Assembly (NCBI GenBank): GCA_002482405.1
Contig: DLFX01000302.1
Coordinates: forward strand, 587 to 5,700
Direction of reading: 5' to 3'
Source: Firmicutes bacterium UBA7709
Lineage (GTDB): Bacteria; Bacillota_A; Clostridia; Peptostreptococcales; Anaerovoracaceae
DNA length: 5,114 nucleotides
The notes under the pieces are model-generated. The model saw only the letters and a list, made by a program, of their open reading frames with translations, ran no database searches and was not told where the DNA came from. This document shows, one piece after another, positions 1 to 5,114 of this stretch (position 1 is the first letter of the stretch; the number at the start of each line of letters is the position of its first letter). Made by a program: the position numbers and the translations under genes.

Positions 1-129
1 GACGTGGTGGAAAGCGTCATCAATCAGAGTCATCCTGTCATCTTCGACATGCTGCCTCTGTCTCTGGAGGAGATATTTATCTATGAAATGGGAGGTGGAG
101 ATAATGAGATCGAAAGCATCATATTTTAG
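1..129 (+). CDS. ABC transporter ATP-binding protein, C-terminal end (partial)
   Basis: An open frame enters from the left edge and ends at TAG 127-129, giving 42 residues. The tail contains a PVIFDMLPLSLEEIFIYEMGG segment. A 'LSLEEIFIYEM' ending like this is typical, as I recall the family, of the C-terminus of YtrB/BcrA-like ABC ATPases from Clostridia, which energise export by a partner permease. The nucleotide-binding motifs lie outside the window, so the call rests on this tail and on the permease that follows. The last 26 nt overlap the permease gene in another frame, the usual arrangement for translationally coupled ATPase-permease pairs. Family assignment is likely; substrate is unknown. 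Confidence 0.75.
   Translation, partial: DVVESVINQSHPVIFDMLPLSLEEIFIYEMGGGDNEIESIIF
91..95 (+). promoter_or_regulatory. Ribosome binding site deciding the permease start
   Basis: GGAGG lies 8 nt before ATG 104, inside the end of the upstream ATPase gene. A competing GGAGGAG at 66-72 sits 10 nt before an in-frame ATG at 83. The closer spacing and the expected MRSK N-terminus favour 104. Confidence 0.6.
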
Positions 130-2251
130 CATATCAAAGCCGCTGGTCGTTGAAAATCTGCGCCGGTTCTGGGCGATCCCCGCTCTGGCTTTTCTGGTTT
201 ACTTCCTGTCGGGAGTATTTCCGATCCTCATGTCCTACAGGGATCTGAGCGGCATGGCCAGATATATCGCCGAAAGCCTGAACAACCAACAGCCCTTTTA
301 TATGTTTGCCCACCTGATTTTCCCGGCGGTGGCCGCAGTGGTCATTTTCAAGTATCTCCAGGGGGTAAGCTCCGTTTCGGTAATGCATTCCATGCCCTTC
401 ACCCGGGCAAAGCTCTACAACAGCGGCTTTCTTTCCGGGCTGATCCTCATCGCGGCGCCGATCCTGGCAAACGGACTGATCCTCCTTGCCATCAGCAAGC
501 CGGCATATAGCCGCTATGCTACGGAATCGGGACTGGTGGTCGATACCGTCAACTGCTTTGCCAGAGCGGATATCCTCAACTGGATCTGGGTCTCCCTTTT
601 GATCGCCTTCTCCATATACGCCGTATCGGTCTTTGCCGGCATTGTGACGGGGAATTCCCTGATGCATTTTGCTACCGCCCTTTGGTTCAACTTCCTGATC
701 CCCGCGCTGTACGCCATCTTCATCGTCTATTTCTCCTACTACCTGTACGGCTTTAACACATCCGGAAACTGGACGGAGTTCGGCCTTTGGCTTTCGCCTT
801 TCCTGAACGTGCTGCAAACAGAGGGCGCCTTCGGAGCAGGCGCCGTGATATTCTACATCGTAAGCTTCTTTATCCTCTACGGGATATCCCTTTTCTTTTA
901 TCGGAAAAGGAAGCTGGAGCGCGCGACAGATGCCCTTGCGTTCGGATTTATGGAGCTGATCATCTGCTTTCTCATCGCATTCTTCGGCATGACGCTTCTG
1001 GGCCTCTACTTTGGTTCTCTCGGCGAATCCGAAATGTATATGTACGCAGGCCTCGCGTCGGGCACGGTGATCTTCTTTATCATCGGCAGAATGATCGTAA
1101 AGAAAACGCCGCGGATCTTCAACGGGCAAAGCTTAAAGAGCTTTGGAGTCTATGCGCTCATCGCGGTGCTGTTCATCCTGAGCCTGAGATTCGACGTCAC
1201 GGGCTTTGAGAAGCGGGTTCCCTCCCCCGACAGCGTGAAAAATTTTACTATGAGCGAGGATTTTGTTCTGGGTGCTAAAACCGGAATCTATGACTGGAAC
1301 TCCAGCATTTTATATAAAAGCGCCGACGGAAAAGGATTCCGCCTGAAGGATCCCGCCAATATCGCCGCTGCCACCACGCTTCATCAGGCCTTGATCGACA
1401 ATAAATCCAGATTTGAAAAAAACGATGGCAGCTTGTGGCTTACCGGCGTGAGTCTGGAATACAATCCGGATTCCACTTTCTCCATGACAAGGCGCTATCA
1501 GATGAGCTACGACTTCTTCCGCAGCAGCCCCGAGTTCAGACAGATCTATGAATCGAAGGAGTTCAAGGACTACTGTACTCCCGCCAATCTGAACTATGTC
1601 AATTTGACAGAGATCACTGTCAGCAGCGGCATTCCCTTCAGAGACGGCGTTGAAAGCTCTGATCAGAATGTTGAAATAAGAAGCCAGGCAGATATGAAAG
1701 AATTCATCGCGTGCCTCGACCATGACTATCAGAAGCAGAGCTTTGAGGAAATGGTGAGCCTGAAACACCCCTACGCTACGGCCAATATCACGTTCAACTA
1801 CCGGAATGAAAATTCCGATACACCGAACCAACTGCTCACCAACAACGTATCCCATCAGATAACGGACAGCTACGTGAACACCATCAAGTGGCTTAGCGAT
1901 CACGGTTACGATGTCAGATTCGCTCAGGACGCCGGTGAAGTCGACCATATTACCCTCTATCATTACATCGACGGTAAGGGATCGGCCGGCGGAAATCCTT
2001 CCGCCGCATATACCGACGATAAAGCGATGCCTACACCAGCCGGCCAGAAAGGACTCGAGATCTCCGATCCGGACAGGATCCAAAAGCTTCTCGACACCTA
2101 TGAAACGCAGAATATCAATTACAAGGATTATTACTACGGCATCGTCTCATACAAAGGGGGAAGCCAGAAGGATCCGAATTCCGCGGCCACGGTGCAGATT
2201 TACTTCAATGAAGGAAATGTCCCGGACTATGTCCTGGAATATTTCAAATAA
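104..2251 (+). CDS. ABC transporter permease with large exported C-terminal domain
   Basis: This 715-residue protein is probably the membrane subunit partnering the ATPase just upstream. About nine hydrophobic segments are visible near residues 24-43, 65-83, 107-130, 159-183, 186-213, 244-266, 278-304, 313-332 and 345-363. Basic loops (RR before helix 1, YRKRKLER after helix 6, VKKTPR after helix 8) put the N-terminus inside and the last ~350 residues outside. The loop after helix 2 (SMPFTRAKLYNSG) resembles the 'LP-x-(S/T)R' coupling segment of ABC-2-type exporters. The C-terminal part is soluble and resembles the uncharacterised domain of clostridial YtrC-like permeases (possibly DUF6449; not searched). 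I chose ATG 104 because GGAGG at 91-95 lies 8 nt upstream and MRSKASYF fits relatives. An in-frame ATG at 83, adding 7 residues, also has GGAGGAG at 66-72 and cannot be excluded. Substrate is unknown; efflux of an antibiotic, peptide or lipid is only a guess. Confidence 0.85.
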   Translation: MRSKASYFSISKPLVVENLRRFWAIPALAFLVYFLSGVFPILMSYRDLSGMARYIAESLNNQQPFYMFAHLIFPAVAAVVIFKYLQGVSSVSVMHSMPFTRAKLYNSGFLSGLILIAAPILANGLILLAISKPAYSRYATESGLVVDTVNCFARADILNWIWVSLLIAFSIYAVSVFAGIVTGNSLMHFATALWFNFLIPALYAIFIVYFSYYLYGFNTSGNWTEFGLWLSPFLNVLQTEGAFGAGAVIFYIVSFFILYGISLFFYRKRKLERATDALAFGFMELIICFLIAFFGMTLLGLYFGSLGESEMYMYAGLASGTVIFFIIGRMIVKKTPRIFNGQSLKSFGVYALIAVLFILSLRFDVTGFEKRVPSPDSVKNFTMSEDFVLGAKTGIYDWNSSILYKSADGKGFRLKDPANIAAATTLHQALIDNKSRFEKNDGSLWLTGVSLEYNPDSTFSMTRRYQMSYDFFRSSPEFRQIYESKEFKDYCTPANLNYVNLTEITVSSGIPFRDGVESSDQNVEIRSQADMKEFIACLDHDYQKQSFEEMVSLKHPYATANITFNYRNENSDTPNQLLTNNVSHQITDSYVNTIKWLSDHGYDVRFAQDAGEVDHITLYHYIDGKGSAGGNPSAAYTDDKAMPTPAGQKGLEISDPDRIQKLLDTYETQNINYKDYYYGIVSYKGGSQKDPNSAATVQIYFNEGNVPDYVLEYFK

Positions 2252-2273
2252 CAGGCAATCAACGGGGGTTTTT

Positions 2274-3491
2274 ATGATATATGACCTGATCATCATAGGC
2301 GCCGGAGCCGCCGGCCTCTTTGCGGGCGCTTCCCTGCCCAGCCCCGTCAGGGGGCTGGTGCTGGAGAAGAAACCGTCCCCCGGCCGGAAGCTCTTGCTCA
2401 CGGGGGACCGCCAGTGCAATCTCACACACGGCGGAAGCATCAAGGATTTTATCACTCATTACGGCAGGAACGGATCGCGGGTCCGCTCTTGTCTGTATCG
2501 CTTTAACAACCTGGCCGTGGCGGATTTTTTCGAAAGCAGGGGACTTCCGCTTTTAGAGCGGGAGGATGGAAAAATCTTTCCACGGTCCCTGCGGGCCCAG
2601 GATGTTTTAGACGTCCTCATCACATGCTGTGTCGAAAACGGCTTGGACTTCCGCTATTCGTCCGCCGTGGACCGAATCGGCGTGAGGGGTGAGGGTCCCC
2701 TTTACACCGTGTACTGCGGCAAACATTCCTATGAGACAAAGAAGCTCATCGTCGCCACCGGAGGCTGTTCTTATCCAGCCACGGGCTCCGACGGGAGCTT
2801 TCTCTCTGTGCTTGAAAATATGGGGCTCGAAATCTGCCCTCCCGCTCCGGCTCTGGTTCCGATTTACCCGGAGCAATACCCTTACCAAGGTTTATCCGGC
2901 ATTTCTTTTCAGGACGCTCTGGTGACCGTCAGCCACACACAGAGCAGAGACGCGCTGCTCCTCACTCATACCTGCTTTTCCGGTCCCGCGGTTTTGAATC
3001 TCTCCCGCCATGCACACGCAGGCGATACCGTGACGGTCAATTATTACCCAACAAAACCGGAAGAAACGATCTTACGGGAGCTGTCCCAAGCCGTGACCGG
3101 CAGCGGAAAGCAGCTTCTTACCGTTTTATACGAATACTCCGGGCTTCCAAAGCGGTTTCTGGAAGTCCTGTGCAGGCGCGCCGGGACCGATGGAGCCGAA
3201 AAGGCTTCCCGGATCTCCCCCGCCGAGCTGAAAGCGCTAATCAGGCTCATCGCCCGCGACGAGTATAAAATACAAAGGATGGGAGGATACGAGGCCGCAA
3301 TGGTCACGAGAGGCGGCGTCGCCCTCTCGGAAGTCGACAGCAAAACGATGGAGTCCCTAAAATATCCCAGCCTCTTTTTCGCCGGCGAGGTGCTGGACAT
3401 CGACGGGGATACGGGAGGATACAACCTGCAGTTTGCATTTTCCTCCGGCCATTCCGCTTCCAGGAGCATTTCCGGCAGCGCCCTCCGATAA
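2274..3491 (+). CDS. HI0933/BaiN-like FAD-dependent oxidoreductase (aminoacetone oxidase family)
   Basis: This 405-residue flavoprotein is full length for the family (about 390-420). The N-terminus IIIGAGAAG (residues 6-14) is a GxGxxG Rossmann motif for the FAD ADP moiety, with acidic E31 at the end of the second strand. GRKLLLTGDRQCNLTH (37-52) matches the family's 'GRKLL-x-(S/T)G-xxxCN' block, ATGG (161-164) is the second dinucleotide motif, and GEVLDIDGDTGGYNLQFAFSSG (from 371) is the diagnostic C-terminal flavin-contacting block. QCN rather than RCN in the first block recalls the subgroup named aminoacetone oxidase family. Family members are predicted soluble NAD(P)/FAD enzymes, and most lack a proven substrate. 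ATG 2274 starts directly before the Rossmann strand; its GGGGG at 2264-2268 is a weak ribosome site 5 nt away. A longer open frame upstream overlaps the permease and is spurious. The 22-nt gap suggests co-transcription with the permease. The family is secure; the reaction is not. Confidence 0.93.
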   Translation: MIYDLIIIGAGAAGLFAGASLPSPVRGLVLEKKPSPGRKLLLTGDRQCNLTHGGSIKDFITHYGRNGSRVRSCLYRFNNLAVADFFESRGLPLLEREDGKIFPRSLRAQDVLDVLITCCVENGLDFRYSSAVDRIGVRGEGPLYTVYCGKHSYETKKLIVATGGCSYPATGSDGSFLSVLENMGLEICPPAPALVPIYPEQYPYQGLSGISFQDALVTVSHTQSRDALLLTHTCFSGPAVLNLSRHAHAGDTVTVNYYPTKPEETILRELSQAVTGSGKQLLTVLYEYSGLPKRFLEVLCRRAGTDGAEKASRISPAELKALIRLIARDEYKIQRMGGYEAAMVTRGGVALSEVDSKTMESLKYPSLFFAGEVLDIDGDTGGYNLQFAFSSGHSASRSISGSALR

Positions 3492-3530
3492 CTTTTTTTT
3501 CCTGTTTTTCATATACTGATTATGAAAATC

Positions 3531-3552
3531 GGCGTCGATTAAAAATCGCGCC
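3531..3552 (+). promoter_or_regulatory. Imperfect hairpin in the leader before the amidase gene
   Basis: GGCG-t-CGAT (3531-3539) pairs with ATCGCGCC (3545-3552) around a TAAAA loop, with one bulged T. No T-run follows, so it is unlikely to be a terminator. It lies 23 nt before ATG 3576 and could be a protein-binding site or a 5' leader stem. A T-run (3493-3500) after the oxidoreductase stop and another at 3505-3509 lie further upstream. Function is inferred weakly. Confidence 0.3.
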
Positions 3553-3575
3553 TAAATTAGAACAGGAGTAACGTT

Positions 3576-4142
3576 ATGGCTATTAAAATATTCATTGATC
3601 AGGGGCATAACCCGGTCAATCCCAATGCGGGGGCGGAAGCGAACGGCGTCAGAGAGCAGGACATCAATTTTGAAGTGGGCATCAGACTGGCAGAACTACT
3701 TAATAACAATCCCAATTTTGAAGCGCGGCTGTCAAGGCCTACCGCGGATACACAGCTGGGGAACAGCGTAACAACCAGTCTCCAGGCCAGAGTAGACGGC
3801 GCCAATAACTGGCCTGCGGATCTCTTTATCAGCCTCCATTGCAATATCAGCGAAATTACAACGGCCAGCGGCAGCGAGGCATTCGTGTACAGCGCAGGCA
3901 GCGCCGCTTACGATGTGGCGACGCGCATCCTGGAAGGCCTTCACAATCAGACCGGACTTCCCAATCGCGGTGTTACGGTTACGACTCACCTCTACGTCCT
4001 GAGAAACACGTCGATGCCCGCAGTGCTGGTGGAGATGGGCTATATGAGCAACCCCACAGACCTGGAGCTTCTAACCAACGATCCTCAGAGCTTTGCAAGA
4101 GGCATTTATAACGGATTGCTGACTTATTACGGTTTAGCATAA
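3576..4142 (+). CDS. N-acetylmuramoyl-L-alanine amidase (Amidase_3), no signal peptide
   Basis: This 188-residue protein is essentially a lone Amidase_3 catalytic domain, a zinc enzyme that cuts the bond between N-acetylmuramic acid and L-alanine in peptidoglycan. The zinc ligands are visible as H11 in IDQGHNP, E27 in REQDINFE and H88 in FISLHCN. The catalytic glutamate is E153 in VLVEMGYMSN. Between them, SRPTADTQL and QARVDGAN fit the family's 'TR-x-D' and 'R-xx-xAN' blocks. The start ATG 3576 has AGGAG at 3564-3568 with 7-nt spacing, and the catalytic strand begins at once, so there is no signal peptide, membrane anchor, SH3, LysM or SPOR domain. Such stand-alone amidases occur in clostridia as phage-type endolysins, sporulation or germination enzymes, or recycling enzymes. 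No phage genes are nearby. A strong terminator follows. The activity is well supported; the cellular role is open. Confidence 0.93.
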   Translation: MAIKIFIDQGHNPVNPNAGAEANGVREQDINFEVGIRLAELLNNNPNFEARLSRPTADTQLGNSVTTSLQARVDGANNWPADLFISLHCNISEITTASGSEAFVYSAGSAAYDVATRILEGLHNQTGLPNRGVTVTTHLYVLRNTSMPAVLVEMGYMSNPTDLELLTNDPQSFARGIYNGLLTYYGLA

Positions 4143-4179
4143 AAGTGACATTTTCAGCCCGGTAAAAACACAGCACTAT

Positions 4180-4215
4180 CAGGTCGCGAATTTTAGGATT
4201 CACGGCCTGTTTTTT
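4180..4215 (+). terminator. Rho-independent terminator after the amidase gene
   Basis: CAGGTCG (4180-4186) pairs with CGGCCTG (4203-4209) with one G-U pair. After a single C/A mismatch, GAAT (4188-4191) pairs with ATTC (4198-4201) around a 6-nt loop. Six T residues follow at 4210-4215. It lies 37 nt past the amidase stop and separates that transcript from the GntR operon. Confidence 0.9.
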
Positions 4216-4281
4216 ACTATAGTCCAAATTTTGAGCAGAAAGGCGTGTCTGGATACACTATAAACGAAATTCTGAGCAGAA
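4216..4281 (+). repeat. Pair of 25-nt direct repeats, 41-nt period
   Basis: Copy 1 (4216-4240) and copy 2 (4257-4281) share ACTATA-N4-AAATTYTGAGCAGAA, identical at 21 of 25 positions; the differences are three in the N4 and one T/C. The start-to-start distance of 41 nt is close to four helical turns. Copy 2 contains a small palindrome TTCTG-AG-CAGAA (4270-4281), imperfect in copy 1. The pair sits between the terminator and the GntR promoter. It could be a regulator's tandem binding sites, or repeated end sequences left by an insertion sequence. No open frame of a transposase is present. Confidence 0.75.
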
Positions 4282-4308
4282 GATAATTAAAAGTTAATCA
4301 AAAAATAT

Positions 4309-4337
4309 TTGACATATTATTTCACATGCGTTAATAT
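4309..4337 (+). promoter_or_regulatory. Sigma-A-type promoter of the GntR-ABC operon
   Basis: A perfect -35 box TTGACA lies at 4309-4314. With 17-nt spacing the -10 box is TAATAT at 4332-4337, matching TATAAT at four of six positions. An AT-rich tract (4283-4308) precedes the -35 and may act like an UP element. The -10 box and the predicted start point near 4344 fall inside the palindrome at 4333-4363, so bound repressor would block this promoter. Confidence 0.75.
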
Positions 4338-4363
4338 TGTATATATCGTATATATACAATATT
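4333..4363 (+). promoter_or_regulatory. Probable GntR/YtrA operator: perfect 14+14 bp palindrome
   Basis: AATATTGTATATAT (4333-4346) is the exact reverse complement of ATATATACAATATT (4350-4363), with spacer CGT. The palindrome covers the -10 box and the start point of the promoter driving the downstream GntR-type gene. GntR regulators of the YtrA type usually bind long inverted repeats in their own promoters as dimers, so autoregulation is the natural reading. It could also form a hairpin in the 5' leader, but being almost entirely A-T it would be weak there. The operator role is inferred from position and symmetry. Confidence 0.8.
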
Positions 4364-4380
4364 TTTAATGGAGAAACGCA

Positions 4381-4785
4381 ATGGATATCATCATCAGCAA
4401 CGCAAGCGGTAAACCCATCTATGAGCAGATCACATCCCAGATAAAAGCCATGATCCTGAACGGAACCCTCAGTGAGGGGGGAGCCCTGCCCTCCATGCGC
4501 CTCCTGGCAAAAGAGCTCAGAATCAGCGTGATTACGACAAAGCGCGCATACGAGGATCTGGAGCGGGATGGCTTCATTGAAACGGTGACCGGGCGGGGAA
4601 GCTTTGTCGCCGGGAAAAATCTCGAATTTGTGCGGGAAGAACATCTGCGCATGATCGAGGAGAAACTTCAGGGAGCTGTTGGATTGGCGAAAACTGCCGG
4701 CATCGGACTGGAAGAAATGACGGAGATCCTAAGTCTGTTATATGACGGCGAGGATGGAATCGAAGATAATGGAGGCACCAGATGA
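4381..4785 (+). CDS. GntR family transcriptional regulator, YtrA subfamily
   Basis: This 134-residue protein has the compact size of the YtrA subfamily. The N-terminus GKPIYEQITSQIKAMILNGTL (residues 10-30) is the hallmark first helix of the GntR winged-helix domain. The helix-turn-helix spans about 36-62 (LPSMRLLAKELRIS, then TTKRAYEDLERDGF), and the wing ends in TGRGSFVAG (70-78). The remaining ~55 residues form the short helical tail for dimerisation seen in YtrA types, with no large ligand-binding domain. The start ATG 4381 has GGAGA at 4370-4374, 6 nt upstream. Its stop TGA overlaps the ATG of the ABC ATPase (ATGA, 4782-4785). It probably represses its own operon through the palindrome over its promoter, as YtrA does for the Bacillus subtilis ytr operon, which is induced by lipid II-targeting antibiotics. 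The inducer here is unknown. Confidence 0.93.
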   Translation: MDIIISNASGKPIYEQITSQIKAMILNGTLSEGGALPSMRLLAKELRISVITTKRAYEDLERDGFIETVTGRGSFVAGKNLEFVREEHLRMIEEKLQGAVGLAKTAGIGLEEMTEILSLLYDGEDGIEDNGGTR

Positions 4786-5114
4786 ATTACGCAATAGAAA
4801 TCAGCGGCCTGTCAAAACGGTTTGACGGATTTCAGCTGAAAAATATTGATCTGACCCTGCCCCAGGGAAGCATTATGGGCTTCATCGGGGAAAACGGGGC
4901 CGGAAAGACCACAACCATCAAACTGATTCTGAATCAGTTGAAAGCGGATTCCGGAGACATCCGCATCCTGGGATTTGATTATAAGAAGGACGAGAAAAAA
5001 CTGAAAAATGAGATCGGCGTCGTTTTCGATGAAAGCTATTTCCATGAAAACCTTCAGCCGAAGCACATCTCAAAAATAATGAGGCGCATCTATACCCAGT
5101 GGGATGAGCCGCTG
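4782..5114 (+). CDS. ABC transporter ATP-binding protein, YtrB/BcrA-like, N-terminal part (partial)
   Basis: The first 111 codons of an ABC ATPase run off the right edge. The Walker A motif is GENGAGKT (residues 36-43), preceded by the A-loop region KRFDGF (12-17), where the aromatic contacts adenine. The segment IGVVFDESYFHEN (78-90) is in the Q-loop position but shows D83/E84 in place of the usual glutamine, a variant I associate with YtrB-like clostridial ATPases. The signature, Walker B and H-loop lie outside the window. The start ATG 4782 overlaps the regulator's stop (ATGA), with GGAGG at 4771-4775 spaced 6 nt, so translation is coupled to the regulator. A permease gene is expected just downstream. 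It would act at the cytoplasmic face of the membrane as a dimer; the substrate is unknown. Confidence 0.93.
   Translation, partial: MNYAIEISGLSKRFDGFQLKNIDLTLPQGSIMGFIGENGAGKTTTIKLILNQLKADSGDIRILGFDYKKDEKKLKNEIGVVFDESYFHENLQPKHISKIMRRIYTQWDEPL

Noticed and set aside
134..1129. Long minus-strand open frame of 331 codons within the permease gene
   Set aside because: Its product is rich in charged and cysteine/histidine residues with no recognisable domain. It is antisense to an evident membrane protein and is best read as a codon-bias shadow.
1911..2273. Upstream extension of the oxidoreductase frame
   Set aside because: It overlaps the permease C-terminus in another frame and encodes low-complexity Arg/Ser/Thr-rich sequence. 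The Rossmann motif starts right after ATG 2274.
3463..3500. Possible terminator after the oxidoreductase (GGAG/CTCC and GGC/GCC pairs, then T8 at 3493-3500)
   Set aside because: The stem is short with a seven-nt bulge, and six bases separate it from the T-run, so I do not call it. Whether the amidase is read through from upstream stays open.
3512..3517. TATACT as a -10 box for an amidase promoter
   Set aside because: It matches five of six -10 bases, but no acceptable -35 hexamer exists at 16-18 nt upstream. A sporulation sigma site was considered but the -35 could not be matched.
4143..4380. Small coding gene, RNA gene or CRISPR in the 238-nt gap
   Set aside because: I see only the terminator, the two direct repeats, the promoter and the palindrome. 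Two repeat copies with a partly conserved 4-nt core are not a CRISPR array, and no tRNA-like or riboswitch fold was recognised.
1..5114. A new defence, toxin-antitoxin or mobile system
   Set aside because: All genes fall into known families, and there is no nuclease, integrase, transposase, reverse transcriptase or toxin-like small gene.

Overview
The window looks like chromosomal DNA of an anaerobic Gram-positive Firmicute, most likely a class Clostridia relative (Lachnospiraceae or Oscillospiraceae-like). The grounds are strong GGAGG-type ribosome binding sites, moderate GC content with AT-rich regulatory DNA, and YtrA/YtrB-type ABC transporter genes. All genes are on the + strand. This lineage call is inference from gene types and style, not from a marker gene.

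Left block (1-3491): the last 42 codons of an ABC transporter ATPase overlap a 715-residue permease with about nine membrane helices and a long exported C-terminal domain. After a 22-nt gap comes a 405-residue flavoprotein of the HI0933/BaiN/aminoacetone-oxidase-like family. Spacing suggests one transcript whose promoter lies upstream of the window.

Middle block (3492-4215): an 84-nt spacer with a T-run and an imperfect hairpin leads into a 188-residue zinc-dependent N-acetylmuramoyl-L-alanine amidase (Amidase_3). It has no visible signal peptide or wall-binding domain. A strong intrinsic terminator follows it at 4180-4215.

Right block (4216-5114): a non-coding stretch carries a pair of 25-nt direct repeats spaced 41 nt start to start. 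Next is a promoter with a perfect TTGACA -35 box, overlapped by a perfect 14+14 bp palindrome (3-nt spacer) that is very likely the operator of the next gene. That gene is a 134-residue GntR/YtrA-type repressor. Its stop codon overlaps the start of a second ABC ATPase, which runs off the right edge. The regulator and ATPase form the start of a self-regulated efflux or stress-response module of the ytr type.

The window therefore holds the tail of one YtrB-like ABC module and the head of another, separated by an oxidoreductase and an amidase. I see no convincing new defence or mobile system. The most interesting signals are the operator/promoter architecture and the unexplained direct repeats before the GntR gene.
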